Positions 19,985 through 30,380 of a stretch of DNA of 64,000 nucleotides are shown here, one piece after another. Both the position numbers and the translations under genes were made by a program. The first letter of the stretch is position 1. Every line of letters begins with the position of its first letter. The notes under the pieces are model-generated. The model did not search any database and was not told the origin of the DNA. It worked only from the letters and a program-made list of their open reading frames with translations. This DNA comes from Bettongia penicillata ogilbyi (Eukaryota; Chordata; Mammalia; Diprotodontia; Potoroidae): contig JAJHZJ010000415.1 in assembly GCA_023548195.1 (NCBI GenBank), forward strand, positions 930,001-994,000, given 5' to 3'.

Positions 19985-20232
19985 GGGGAATCTTTCTTAT
20001 AGAAAAAATGCTAGAAGAATGAGAGACCTGATCCAACTTGTACTATGGGAAAATCACTCTAAGGACTCTGGAGAGTTAGAGTGGGAAAAGGTTTGAAGCA
20101 GAAACCAAACAGGAAGTCATAAGATTCCGGGTAGGAGGTAATTAGAACCTAAACTAGACAGAACTGGGTTATGGAAATAGAGAGGAGAGGCTGAAAAATA
20201 CAAGATGATACTGTACTTTGCCAACAGTGCGT
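19985..20232 (-). mobile_element. L2 LINE internal fragment
   Basis: Reverse-complement L2 blocks in order: GAAAATCACTCTAAGGACTC, GAGTGGGAAAAGGTTTGAAG, CAGAAACCAAACAGGAAGTC, GGAGGTAATTAGAACCTAAA, AGAGGAGAGGCTGAAAAATA. They correspond to the blocks at 42280-42440. The sequence at 20233-20389, which follows, contains a small CpG patch (GTGCGTCGGCG) and nothing else I recognise. Confidence 0.65.
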
Positions 20233-20389
20233 CGGCGTGTTTCCTCAGTCTTCAGCTGCAGGACTGCTCTCATCTACGGTCATCACTGTCATCTTTTCTG
20301 GATGTCAGGTGAATCCTCATTGTTGTTTCAATTTAAACCATTTTATATAGTGAATAGTTTGCAATTCGTCTCTTGAGAAATATTTGTCC

Positions 20390-20700
20390 ATACACAGTGA
20401 TCTCCTACTGCCTCTAGGATAAAATGTAAACTCCTCTATTTAGTTTCTGAATCCCTTCACAACTCATCTTCCAAGCTTCATTGAATATTATTGCCCTCTC
20501 CTACTCTGACTCCAGCTAAACCTATTTCTCTGCTCCTCCAGCTCTATTTACCATGTCTGTGACTTACTTTTGGCTAGCCTTCTTATTCTTGAATGTGCTT
20601 ATTGCTTATCTTCATCTCCCAGAATTTCTTTTCTTCCTTCAATCTTTAGCTAAAGCACTCCTTTCTGTCCCAGTGCTGTTTAACTGTGTGTTATGCCTTT
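20390..20700 (+). mobile_element. L2 LINE 3' end fragment
   Basis: ATCTCCTACTGCCTCTAGGA, TAAAATGTAAACTCCTC, CCCTTCACAACTCATCTTCC, TATTGCCCTCTCCTACTC, AGCTCTATTTACCATGTCTG and CAATCTTTAGCTAAAGCACT follow the sense L2 order. It lacks the terminal 100 bases. Confidence 0.7.
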
Positions 20701-20704
20701 ATTA

Positions 20705-20866
20705 CTCTGGTGAATCCTGAATCAGACAACTCTGGAGGAGAAAGTGAGGCTGGTGACCTGCACAGCCCTTTCTCACACAAAACAAAGTCAAGTGCAAGTC
20801 ATGTCATCATTTCTTTGATGTCATGATCCTCTTTGAAAACAAAGGATGAACACAACTCTGGTGAAT
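20705..20866 (+). mobile_element. SINE fragment with the second RTE-type tail
   Basis: Sense copy of the 3' portion seen in reverse at 45478-45600 and 49221-49340: GGAGAAAGTGAGGCTGGTGA, CCTGCACAGCCC, AAAGTCAAGTGCAAGTCATG, TCATCATTTCTTTGATGTCA, ATCCTCTTTGAAAACAAAGG, ATGAACACAAC. The tRNA-like part is absent. Confidence 0.8.
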
Positions 20867-21580
20867 CCTAGCGACTTTAACAATAGTGCATTTTTAACTA
20901 CATGAAATAAAATATGTGTGAGTATAAAGAAAACTACTCATAAATTCATAGAATCCAGATGAAAATTTTGTGTCAAGTCTACATCCGTCAATCTTGGAAA
21001 GGTTTCAAACATTTCTGTTCCTCCACCCCATCCCAATAGCTATTGTTTCCATCCCCCAAACTATTTCAAATCAATTCTAGCTGTATTCCTTCTGCACAGA
21101 CACACATACACACACACACACATTGTCTCCCCCATTCTCTCTCCTTCCCTCTCTGTGCATATGCCTGCGTGTGTGTGTGTGTGTGTGTGTACTGTTTTCG
21201 AGTCTTCTAAGCAAAATGGTGTTCTTTCCTAGGTAATTTCTGTTTTAGGGTTTATTGAACCATTGGTCGATTTATTTCTGATTTGCCATTGTCTGGTTAT
21301 GCTGATCTGTTTTCCATTTTTACCCCATTACCAAATAGTTGTTAATAAATATTTTAATTATATAATATTTATAAATGCATACTACTTTCATATCATTTAA
21401 AAATGTTTCTCTTCATATTCTATAGATGCTGTTCTCTTCCAAATGTATTTTAAATTGCAATATCCATTCCTTTTCACCCAAGGATTACACACCTCAGTTT
21501 TTCTCTTAAGGAAGTTAATGTTAAAACAAGGCTCAAATAAACTAAAGATATTTATTTCTGTACTTTTGTAGTATCAACAA
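20867..21580. other. Unrecognised sequence around a CA…GT pair
   Basis: Nothing recognised apart from a (CA)n at 21100-21122 and a (GT)n at 21168-21190. Confidence 0.5.
21100..21190. repeat. (CA)n and (GT)n tracts facing each other
   Basis: CA repeats at 21100-21122 and GT repeats at 21168-21190, 45 bases apart with a C/T-rich spacer. The two tracts are self-complementary on one strand. Confidence 0.92.
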
Positions 21581-21589
21581 CTTTTCAAC

Positions 21590-21985
21590 AATGTATATAT
21601 CCAAATTTGGGGAATTGCTAAACAAATGTTAATGTATGGATACAATAGAATATAGTATTACAGTCCAATATTAGAGTAAATGATGGTTGTGATAAACACA
21701 GAAAAGGATGGGAAGACATACAAATTGATGGAATATGTAATAAACAGAATCAGAATGACAGAAGTGAAGATGTCTAAAATAATTTAAATAGAAGGGAGCA
21801 ACAAAATAAGAGACATAATACTGGAAAATTTAAATGAATATATTTGAGCCCAAAGAAGAATTATTCATTCTTTGCAAAGGCATTTGATGATATGTATGAA
21901 ACAGTGCAAAGAACACGACTGCTTTGATGTGTGGATCAATTTTGTTGAGTTTTCCTTCACATTTTTAAAACCATTATTTTAAGTA
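21590..21985 (+). mobile_element. L1 ORF2 terminus and 3'UTR, degenerate
   Basis: The sense L1 order is GGGGAATTGCTAAACAAATG, TTAATGTATGGATACAATAG, AATATAGTATTACAGT, GGATGGGAAGACATACAAAT, TGATGGAATATGTAATAAAC, AGAATCAGAATGACAG. The ORF2 end of other copies usually reads 'ggggaatggctaaacaagttgtggtatatg…aatggaatactattgtg…cagaaccaggagaac'. Homology fades beyond about 21850, and the right end is approximate. Confidence 0.6.
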
Positions 21986-22164
21986 TTGTCTCTCTGAATT
22001 GGAGAGGGATAAGAAGATTTTGCAAAACGTGACTTAAGAAAAACTATCAATTGTTTTTTGTTTGTTTTTTTTTTATTCATTAAAAGAAAATAACAATTCC
22101 ATAGTCTCTCATCCATTAAAATATCAAAACTGTTCAGGATTCCTGAAAACAGATTGCTAATGTT

Positions 22165-22408
22165 GTTGAGTTGTTTCAGTTATGTCCAAGTCTTTACGAT
22201 GCCAGTTGGGGTTTTCTTGGTAAGGATACTGGAGTGGTTGGCCATTTCCTAATGCAGTCCATTTTATACATGAGGAACTGTGAAGCAAACAGGGTTAGAT
22301 GACTTGCCTGAGGTCACATAGCTACTGAGTGTCTTTGGTTGGATTTAAACTCATAAAGATAAGTCTTCATGATTCCAAGTCCAGTGCTCTATCCATTGTA
22401 CCCCCAAT
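22165..22408 (-). mobile_element. tRNA-headed SINE with BovB-like RTE tail
   Basis: Plus-strand order is tail to head: TTGTTGAGTTGTTTCAGTTA, GGGGTTTTCTTGGTAAGGAT, ACTGGAGTGGTTGGCCATTT, GATGACTTGCCTGAGGTCAC, ATAGCTACTGAGTGTC, CAGTGCTCTATCCATTG. Confidence 0.88.
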
Positions 22409-22409
22409 A

Positions 22410-22650
22410 CTAATTCATCCAGAGCTTTAAGGTTTTCCAAAAGCTTTTCAAATATTTCATTTTCTCCTCACAACATTCCTGGTAGGTGCTATTATTATAC
22501 CCAGTTTATAGGTGATGAAACTGACCCAGTCAGAGGATAAGTGACTTGTTCAGGGTCATATAGGAGTAAGCAATTAAAGCTGGATTTAAATTTAGGTTTT
22601 CCTAACTCCAGGTCTGGTACTCTCCTCATTAGTACAAGCCTTTGGCCAGC
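22410..22650 (-). mobile_element. MIR-type CORE-SINE
   Basis: Reverse-complement MIR: TTTTCTCCTCACAACATTCC, TGGTAGGTGCTATTATTATA, CCCAGTTTATAGGTGATGAA, GATAAGTGACTTGTTCAGGG, TCCTAACTCCAGGTCTGG. It adjoins the previous SINE head to tail. Confidence 0.85.
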
Positions 22651-22769
22651 TCTAATTTGTAATATCTTTTCTTTGAACCTAAAGCTAACTCTTGAACTTT
22701 ATCTGCTTTCCTTTCTATTCTGTCTAGACATGGAGAACAATTTAAGGCCTCCTCCATGTGGGTGACATA

Positions 22770-22870
22770 AATAACTGTGTCTATGTATATGATGTTTATA
22801 AGTCTCCATGTGTATATACACATGTACACATGTATGCATATGTGTGTATGCATGCATACACAGATGCATT
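22770..22870. repeat. Alternating TG/CA/TA simple sequence
   Basis: Imperfect TGTATATACACATG and GCATATGTGTGTATGCATGC units with several short palindromes. Confidence 0.85.
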
Positions 22871-24539
22871 TAGATAATCCACATTGTGATCCACTCCTAT
22901 AGTCTTCATTAGCTATCTCCCATTCATGGTCAGATGAACACCTGCTAAGTCTTGTAGATGCATTTTGGTCAATAATGTGTTGAATTCGTTGACCTCTTAA
23001 TGGGAAGAAGCTGTGATTCTGAGAGCATGAAATGTATAATACCATACACAAACTCAAGGAGAACAGAGCTGTTAGAGTCTCAATGAATTTGAAGGACGTT
23101 GGATAATAATCACTTGGAGATATCATTCTCAGCCCTGTATGACCAAATAAACCCTGTCCCAGAAGTAAAGAATTAATGCCTTCCTCTGAAGATTCTTTGT
23201 GTTATAATTAATGACCATATTTATACTTTGGGAGGTGATGACAGGGAGGTAAAATACTACTTCTATATCCAGCTTCTTAGCAATAAGCCTTAATAATTTT
23301 TTGGCTTCCTTGATTATTACTGATGTTTATCCTTCTGTTGCTCACAATTTATAATTTCTTATCACTACTTGTAGTCATGACTAGGATATTTCCTCTCCGA
23401 GTAGGATAGATTCAAGTGTTCTATGTTCTTTTTAATTTGCAACCTCTGGGATCCTCACAAAGCCTGCTAATTAAAAGGAGTTGTGAATAGGCTGACTCAG
23501 AGGCAGCTGCATCGAGCTGAGTGGGAGGGTGGCTTAGATAATGGCTTGTGAATGTCTTAATTTACTTTTAATGTAGAAAGTAAAATCTTTCATTTAATTT
23601 GCATTTGTTTTTACTCTTTAATTATTTGTTGTCCCAAGATTTTACTTTTTTAGCTAAAGCTTAAATAATTTTATGAAAATGATTCATTACCTAATGTTAC
23701 TCCATATCATCAGATGCTATGGTGTTGAACTGCACTTGGGACGGCAACTTTATAATCTAGTTTTTCCAATTATAATCATTTTTAAAGATAGTGATAATAC
23801 GCTATATTAAAGACCATGTAAGTCTTTGCAAAATTTCCGAAGGGGACATACAATTAGTACCATGAAAATAAATAGCATTCATTTCTATTTCACTTAAATT
23901 TCTGATTTTTATCTGATTTTCATTTCACTATGTGTTTAACCAGTTCTATGGCAAATGTCACAAACCAACAACTTTCTTCAGGTGACTGAGCACTGAAAAG
24001 ATAGAATCAGAAAAAAATTATTGCAACACTGATCTTTATTTATAAATGGATTATCAAGGCTTACAGACCCCAATAGATAAGACTAATCTTTAAGATGAGA
24101 CTGTAGTAGACTGTTAGACTACTGTGAAGTGACCAGAAATGGCTTCTCCTCTCTGAGATTGTGACCAAGTTCACATGACAAAAGCAAATGCCATGTAAAG
24201 ATTTGTTCATATGGATTCATGATAACTCCACACGTGGGGGAGATTTGAGAACTACTGCATCCATTTCTTTTAGGGTTGCGTTACTGAATAAATAGTAATG
24301 ACTCATTAATTTCAGTGAAACCTATGGAAAGACATACTTTTAACCAATTTGATTGATAATGCTATTTTGCTTCCATTTTGAAAAATCTGCTTAAGCCCTG
24401 TAACTTGCTAAGTTCACATTTATTTATCCTTATGTGAGTCCATGAAGGATCTGATATTTTTGCCAGGATAGATAATTCCCTCCACCAATAAGATCACAAA
24501 TTTTCTAAGGCAGAAGTAGATAAGGCCTAGGGATCTGAC
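22871..24539. other. Unrecognised sequence; longest non-repeat ORF
   Basis: No repeat recognised. A minus-strand ORF, 23126-22629, gives 165 codons. Its C-terminal part runs through the simple repeat and the MIR, and no domain is recognisable, so I do not call it a gene. 23489-23520 has TGACTCA and CAGCTG motifs in a relatively GC-richer patch. Confidence 0.4.
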
Positions 24540-24775
24540 TGAGAAGTGATTTCCCCAGAGGTCAGTGCTCCAAGAGTTCCTGAGTACAGGCTTACCATTC
24601 TGTCCATTATTCCACACTACCTAAGACATCTGTCTTTATAGGGCAAAAATGCCATACAATGGTATAATAAAGCGTTGCATCTGCAATGAGGAAGACCAAG
24701 AGTCAAAACTTGTGCCTGATATTTGCTAGCTATGCAACCATGAGCAAAGGTACTTTATCTATGAAATTATTTTTA
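24540..24775. mobile_element. Two degenerate SINE fragments, inward-facing heads uncertain
   Basis: 24540-24625 resembles the head half of a minus-strand SINE (GAAGTGATTTCCCCAGAGGT, CAGTGCTCC, ATTCTGTCCATTATTCC). 24645-24775 resembles a plus-strand SINE head (GTATAATAAAGCGTTGCATC, GAGTCAAAACTTGTGCC, TTTGCTAGCTATGCAACCAT, GAGCAAAGGTACTTTATC). Both are weak. Confidence 0.4.
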
Positions 24776-24832
24776 AAAATTCACAAATAATAACTGATAC
24801 TAGGTGTATTCATCTCATAAACTAACCCAGAG

Positions 24833-24846
24833 AGAGAGAGAGAGAT
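24833..24846. repeat. Short (AG)n
   Basis: Seven AG units, then ATAGC. Confidence 0.9.
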
Positions 24847-24869
24847 AGCACAAGAATTTAAGGCAATCT

Positions 24870-25070
24870 TGAGAGGCCATGAAATGTAATGAAAAGAGCC
24901 CTGAATTTGTATTCAATAGATTTTGTTTGGAGCTTCCAAGAAGTCATAAGCTTATCCTAAGGATTTACCTGAACTTGAGTAAAACTGTGATGATAATACC
25001 TACCTTAACTATCTCGCAACTTCGTTAGGATTAAATAAGATAATGTATGTGAAAGCACATTCTGCATTCA
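24870..25070 (+). mobile_element. MIR-type CORE-SINE, degenerate
   Basis: ATGAAATGTAATGAAAAGAG (head), then the CORE-to-tail portion: AACTGTGATGATAATACC, TACCTTAACTATCTCGCAAC, TTCGTTAGGATTAAATAAGA, TAATGTATGTGAAAGCACA. Confidence 0.6.
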
Positions 25071-25074
25071 TTCA

Positions 25075-25240
25075 TCCCTTCAAAGTATGTTTTTTAAGAC
25101 TCCATGTGCCAGGAACTATGCTATGTCCTGGGAACAAAGCAGAAATTAAACAGTGCTTGCTTTCAAAGTCTTTATAATCTTTTAGACGAAAACAATATTT
25201 ATACAGATAAATCAATAAAGAGTAAACTTCTTTTTGGAGA
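25075..25240 (-). mobile_element. L2 LINE 3' terminus
   Basis: Reverse-complement L2 end: GACTCCATGTGCCAGGAACT, ATGCTATGTCCTGGGAACAA, ACAGTGCTTGCTTTCAAAGT, TTATACAGATAAATC. Confidence 0.75.
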
Positions 25241-25289
25241 CTAAATATTTATAGCATTTAAACTTTAAACTATTTATGATAAAGAAACT

Positions 25290-25930
25290 CCTCCTACAAA
25301 TGTGAGGTGGCACATTTTTGGCTACTTATAGTCAAAAAGAGTTGACCCCAGCAGTTGTCCAAGATCGCACCAGCCAGCATGTGCCAAAGTGGGGATTTAA
25401 ACCCACATCTTCTCATTTCTCTGAATCAGTAATCAAGAAAAGTGTTCACCTGACATACAACCCTTCTCTTTGGCTCCAAGAAGCTGTAAAATATGTAGCA
25501 GCCACACCCGGGCAAAATGATCTTGGCAGATAGACTAAACTAGCTTGAGAACAACCAACAGGCCTCAAACCCCCTGGTGAGTTAGGGGAATATCTACTCC
25601 AAGAATTAAGACTTTTCCCAGTAGAACAAATTGACGACCACAATTTGTTCTAACTGCCATGAAGGTGTCTGAAACAGGCATTGCGAAGTGCTAAGAGATA
25701 TTGTCAGACATGAAGACGCCAAGATTATCCACTGCATCCTAGGCCATCACCAATCATCCTGACTTTTGTCATGCCACTGGATTTCAATGACTGTGGAAGA
25801 GAGAGTGAAATTGAAGACTTTGTGCAACTTTGCCTCATTTAAATCCAATTCATATGTAACTCAAGGCATCACCACATGATGTCTTCGGTACTTTTCAAAA
25901 AATGAAGGACGACAAACAATCAATAATCAA
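25290..25930 (+). mobile_element. RTE-tailed marsupial interspersed repeat, copy B
   Basis: Partner of 3310-3720 and longer in the 3' half. It has CAACAGGCCTCAAACCCC, GTGAGTTAGGGGAATATC, ACAATTTGTTCTAACTGCC, GACATGAAGACGCCAAGA, CACTGCATCCTAGGCCATCA, GGAAGAGAGAGTGAAATTG, TTTGTGCAACTTTGCCTC and ATCACCACATGATGTC. It ends TTTCAAAAAATGAAGGACGA then CAAACAAT. The 25290-25469 portion has no clear counterpart in copy A and may be a different repeat. Confidence 0.75.
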
Positions 25931-25964
25931 TGAAAATACCAATTAAATGGTATTGTTTAAAACA

Positions 25965-27436
25965 AATTTATCAACCAATAAACATTTATTAAGTGCTTAT
26001 TATGTGCCAGGCACATAATATTATTTCCTTTTTCTCACACATACGTATAATACAAATATGTCAGCAATCTTCCCCCCTCCTCAATTGCCTACTATGTTGC
26101 CAGACACTATGCTAGGCATTGAGGATACTAAGGTAGAAGAGAGGTAGCCTTTGTCCTCAAATATCTCACATCCCACTGCAGGGTTTGTATATGTCTGTGT
26201 GTGTGTGAGTGGCAGGGTCAGCGGGTGGGAAGGATAGTGAGGGAGATAATAACATATTCATAGAAAAGAAAATACAGGATATGTATAATATAAATACAAA
26301 ATAATTGGGAGAGATTGAGCAATGAGAGGAATCAGTAAAGGACTTTTTAATAAGGTAACACTGATTGATCTTTCAATGTATCTGGGAATTTCAAAAGTGT
26401 CAGGTGAAAAGGGAGAGGATACTAAGATAGAGAAAGCCTATGCAAAGGTATGTAGGTGGGAGATGAAATGACATCTATTTTGTCTATTTGTTTATGTACA
26501 TACATAATGCATATACCTTACTACTCCTAAAAATAATGATTTATATAATACTTCAAAGTCTGTACTTTTATCCTCACAAAAACCATGGGAGGTAAATGCT
26601 ATTATTATCTACATTTTGCAGATGAGAAAGCCAACCCAGACAGAAATTAAATGATATTCCTATGACCACAAAGTTAATAAGTTCCTGAGTCTGGATTTTG
26701 AACTCACATCTTCTGATTCTAAGTTAAGAACTTTATCCACTGGACCACTTAGCCACTTTTGTGTATATCAGGGGTAGTGTTATAAGTCAAAAAAACAGAG
26801 AGAAGACAGTGAAATTTTTAAATGTCAACCAGAGGAGTTTATATTTTATTGTATGAGTAATTTTAGGGAACCGTTGGAACTTCTTTAGAAGGGACATGGC
26901 ATGGCTAAATGTGCCTGTGTGTGTGCATGTATGTATGCATGAATGTATGCGATGAATGTCAATTCAGCAGCATATAAAAGATAGATTGGAGAAGGGAGAG
27001 TTCAGGATGAATAAGTTGGGAAATTATTGCAAAAGTAAAGGCAGAAGGTGATGGAGGTCTCACCAAGGGTGGTAGATGCTTGAGAAAAGGAAGGATATAA
27101 GACATATGACTTAAGTTATTAGACATAATTAGTCTAAGGGGTTGGTGGGACAGAAAATAGAGGTTACCCAGGGGGAAAAGTCAGACCTGTGGCTGGATTC
27201 CCTAAGTAGTAGATAGGGCAATAGATAAACATTTGGAAATAACCTACACAGATCGAAACTGAAACAGAAGGAAAGTTGTAACATTTCTAAAGAAAGCAAT
27301 AGATTGAAGAGTTCTGAATACAAAATCATCTTGAAAGATGTTATGAGTGAGAAGGCATAAGAACAATCAAAATAGAAAAAGAGTGGTTAATCAGGTAGGG
27401 TAGAAAACCAGGATAGGGACCAAAGGAAAAGAGATT
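25965..27436 (-). mobile_element. Long L2 LINE (3'UTR into RT ORF), left part of an interrupted copy
   Basis: The largest L2 of the window, in reverse complement. It shows AATAAACATTTATTAAGTGC, TTATTATGTGCCAGGCAC, a second terminal-like stretch TATGCTAGGCATTGAGGATA near 26109, then a run of internal blocks: AGGAGTTTATATTTTATTG, GAACCGTTGGAACTTC, GGACATGGCATGGCTAAATG, GGAGAAGGGAGAGTTCAGG, AAATTATTGCAAAAGTAAAG, GATGGAGGTCTCACC, CAGGTAGGGTAGAAAACCAG. A MIR interrupts it at 26530-26762. A HAL1-like element enters at 27437, and L2 homology resumes at about 31570. The RT reading frame on the minus strand is destroyed. Confidence 0.75.
26530..26762 (-). mobile_element. MIR-type SINE inside the L2
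   Basis: ACTTTTATCCTCACAAAAAC, GGGAGGTAAATGCTATTATT, ATCTACATTTTGCAGATGAG, CACATCTTCTGATTC, TTTATCCACTGGACCACTTA. L2 internal blocks lie on both sides. Confidence 0.8.
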
Positions 27437-28215
27437 AAAAATTGTTTTCATATGATTTATTTTCAGTTTTCAACATTCACTTTGGCAGGATTTTAAATTT
27501 CAAATTCTCTCCCCATCTCTCCCCTTCCCCACCCCAGGTCAGTGAGCACTCCAACTGCCCCTTTCCCCAATTTCCCATCCTTTCTATTACTCTTCCTTTC
27601 TTCCATTCCCCTCCCTTCTATTTTCCTGTGGAGCAAGGTAGATCTCTATACCCTAATGCCTGTACAACTTATTTTGCAGTTGCATGCAAAAACAATTTTT
27701 AACATTCATTTCTAAAGCTTTGAAATCCATTCTCTCCCTCCCACCCCTCCCACCCTCACTGAGAAAGCAAGCAATTTGATATAGATCATATACATGTAGA
27801 CATGCAAAACACTTTCTGTCCTTCCCTACATTTATTCTAGTCTCTCCCTTGACCTGTCCCCCCACAATACTGACTGATTCTGATTACTCCTTCCCCCAAT
27901 CTTCTGTCCCTTCTATTATCCTCCCTCTTCTTTAACCTCCCCCTGCCTTCCTGCACTGTAAGATAGATTTCCATAACCAACTGAATGTATGTTGTTCTGT
28001 CCTTAAACCTAATCTGATGAGAATAAGGCTCACTTATTACCTCTAACCTCCCCCCTCTTCTCCTTCATTGTAAAAGCTCTTTCTTGTCTCTTTTATCTGA
28101 GATGATTGACTACATCCTACCTTTTCCTTCTCTTTTTCCCAGTACATTACTCTCAACACTTCATTTTGTTTTTTAGATATTCTCCCTTCATATTCAACTC
28201 ACCCTGTGCTCTCTG
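27437..28215 (-). mobile_element. L1/HAL1 3'UTR of the second copy
   Basis: Reverse complement of 18926-19762 by landmark: TTTTCAACATTCACTTTGGC, CAAATTCTCTCCCCATCTC, ATAGATTTCC/ATAGATCTCTATACCC, TTGCATGCAAAAACAATTTT, a five-run C tract at 27736-27755 and CCTTGACCTGTCCC. It opens with a short TA/AT-rich poly(T)-like end. Confidence 0.8.
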
Positions 28216-28475
28216 TCTATATCTATATCTATATTTATAACTATCTATCTATCTAGATATGTAAGGATCTATCTACATTGTATATGTATGTGTATATGTA
28301 TATATAGGCAGATATATAGATAAATATACACATATACACATGTGAATGTATGTGTAGTATACATACACATACAGATATGATAGATACATATAGTTATGAA
28401 TATATATGCATACACACACATACACACATATATGCGTGTGTCTGTGTTGTGTGCCTGTGTGTGTGTGTGTATATT
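28216..28475. repeat. Compound TATC/TA/TG microsatellite, about 260 bp
   Basis: CTATATCTATATCTATAT, CTATCTATCTATCTAG, then mixed TATG/CACATA and a closing GTGTGTGTGTGTGTATATT. It lies at the ORF1-3'UTR junction of the second HAL1-like element, where the first copy has 53 bp of CA. Confidence 0.95.
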
Positions 28476-28585
28476 CCTTCTAACTATGTTAATACTGAGA
28501 AAAGTCTCATGAGTTACAAATATCATCTTTCCAAATAGAAATGTTAAACAGTTCAATTTTAATGAGTCCCTGGTGGCTTTACTGT

Positions 28586-29695
28586 TTACTTTTTCATGTT
28601 TCTCCTGATTTGAGAGTCAAATTTTCTATTCAGTTCTAGTCTTTCGAAGAAGAATGCATGGAAGTCCTCTTTTTCATTGAAATTCCTTTTTTTTTTTCCT
28701 GAAGTATTACACTCAGTTTGGCTGGGTAGGTGATTCTTGATTTTAATCCTAGCTCATTTGATTTCTGGAATATCATATTCCAAGCCTATTGATCCCTTAG
28801 TGTAGAAGCTACTACTGTATTAATACTACTGTATTATTATACTGTGTTATCCTGATTGTGTTTCCACACTACTTGAATTGTTTCTTTCTGGCTGCTTGCA
28901 ATATTTTCTCCTTGACCTGGAAACTCTGGACTTTGGTTACAATATAGCTAGGAGTTTTCATTTTGGGATCTCTTTCAGGAGGTGGATTCTTTCCATTTCT
29001 ATTTTACCCTCTGGTTCTAGAATATCAGGGCATTTTGCCTTTATAATTTCTTGAAAGATGACGTCAAGGTTCTTTTTTTAATCATGGCTTTTAGGTGGAC
29101 CAATAATTTTTAAATTCTCTCTACTGGGTTTATCTTCCAGATCAGTTATTTCTCCAATGAGATATTTTACACTTTCTTCTTTTTTTTTTCATTTTTTTGA
29201 TTTTGTTTTATAATTTTTTGATTTCTTATTAAGTTATTAGCTTCCTTTGGTTCCATTCTAATTTTGAAGGAATTATTTTCTTCAGTGAGTTCTTGGACCT
29301 CTTTTTCCATTCGGCCAACTCTGCTTTTTAAGGCATTCTTCTCCTCATTGTCTTTTTGGACCTATTTTGCCATTTGGGTTAGTCCATTATTTTTAAAGTT
29401 GCTATTTTCTTCAGCATTTTTGTGTTTTCTTTAGCAAGCTATTGACTTGTTTTTCATGATTTTCTTGCATCACTGTCATTTCTCTTCCCATTTTCTTATT
29501 TGATTTTCAAAATCCATTTTGAATTCTTCTGTGGCCTGAGACCATTTCATATTTTTCTTGGAGTCTTTGGAGGCATCAAGAAGCTTTGACCTTGTCGTTT
29601 TCCTCTGGTTGTATGCTTTGATCTTCCTCATCATAAGAAAATATCTTTGCAACAAGAAAATTACCTTTCATGTCATTTTTCCCCTTTTTGGTCAT
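28586..29695 (-). pseudogene. L1 ORF1 of the second HAL1-like copy, multiply broken
   Basis: The start codon is at 29695-29693, giving MTKKGKND…, with the same upstream sequence (…GTCAAGTAATTGGCTGG…) as the other two copies. The first frame stops after about 40 codons (…KVKAS, TGA). Coiled-coil-coding DNA (29200-29500) and the RRM/C-terminal region (28700-29150) are recognisable by blocks shared with 33700-34200, for example GAGATATTTTACACTTTCTT on the plus strand. A short tandem insertion of TACTGTATTAATAC-like sequence lies at 28811-28850. Unlike the first copy, the C-terminus is present (…ITYPAK…, …NMKK then TAA at 28588-28586). Confidence 0.85.
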
Positions 29696-30380
29696 TTCTC
29701 CAGCCAATTACTTGACTTTTATTCCCCTCCAAATAAATTGGTTTTCAAATTACAACAAGTACTTCCATAACTTTTAAATTTTCTCCCCTTCCTACACCCT
29801 CCCTCCCAATAATTACTTGACTTTTGAGTTCTTTGTCAAGTGGAGTGTTTACTACCCCAAGTTTCAAGGGTTTTGTGCAACTGTTTTCAGAGATATCTCC
29901 AAAGGCCTGTAATTCTCAGTTCCTCCAAAGTGGTATGAGCAAAGGAGAGGTGTTTACTCTTCTCCTGGGCCTCACTCTGGGCTGTGAGCAAGCACAAGCA
30001 CAAGTTCTTTTCTACCCTGGAACTGTGAGTAGGATTCTCCCTCCACACCTGTCACCAGTTTTGCCATGCCAGCCCTCCTCTTCACCCCAAGACTGCCAAC
30101 TAGGACTGCAACCCAGACCAACCACTTAATTTCCCCATTGTCTGTAGACTGAGAGCTCAAGAAGCAGCCATTGAGGCACTAGTAGCTACCGCCACCCTGG
30201 AGCTAGGACTGTGGCTAACCAAGTTTCTTTCTCAAGGTGATAGCTTTCCCACTGATCTTTGAAGCTGCCTTTGGCATTTTGGAGTTGAAAAGTCTACAAA
30301 CCATTAAAGCTGCCAGTGATTCAGTACCTGCTCCAGTCCTATCTGTGCCAGCATGGCCCACACTGGGCTATGCTCTGTTC

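Noticed and set aside
22629..23126. 165-codon minus-strand ORF
   Set aside because: Part crosses a TG/TA simple repeat and a MIR, and no domain is visible. Could be reconsidered if the 22900-23126 part proves conserved.
28216..28475. Regularly spaced repeat array reminiscent of CRISPR
   Set aside because: Units are 4-bp microsatellite steps without unique spacers, in a eukaryotic LINE.
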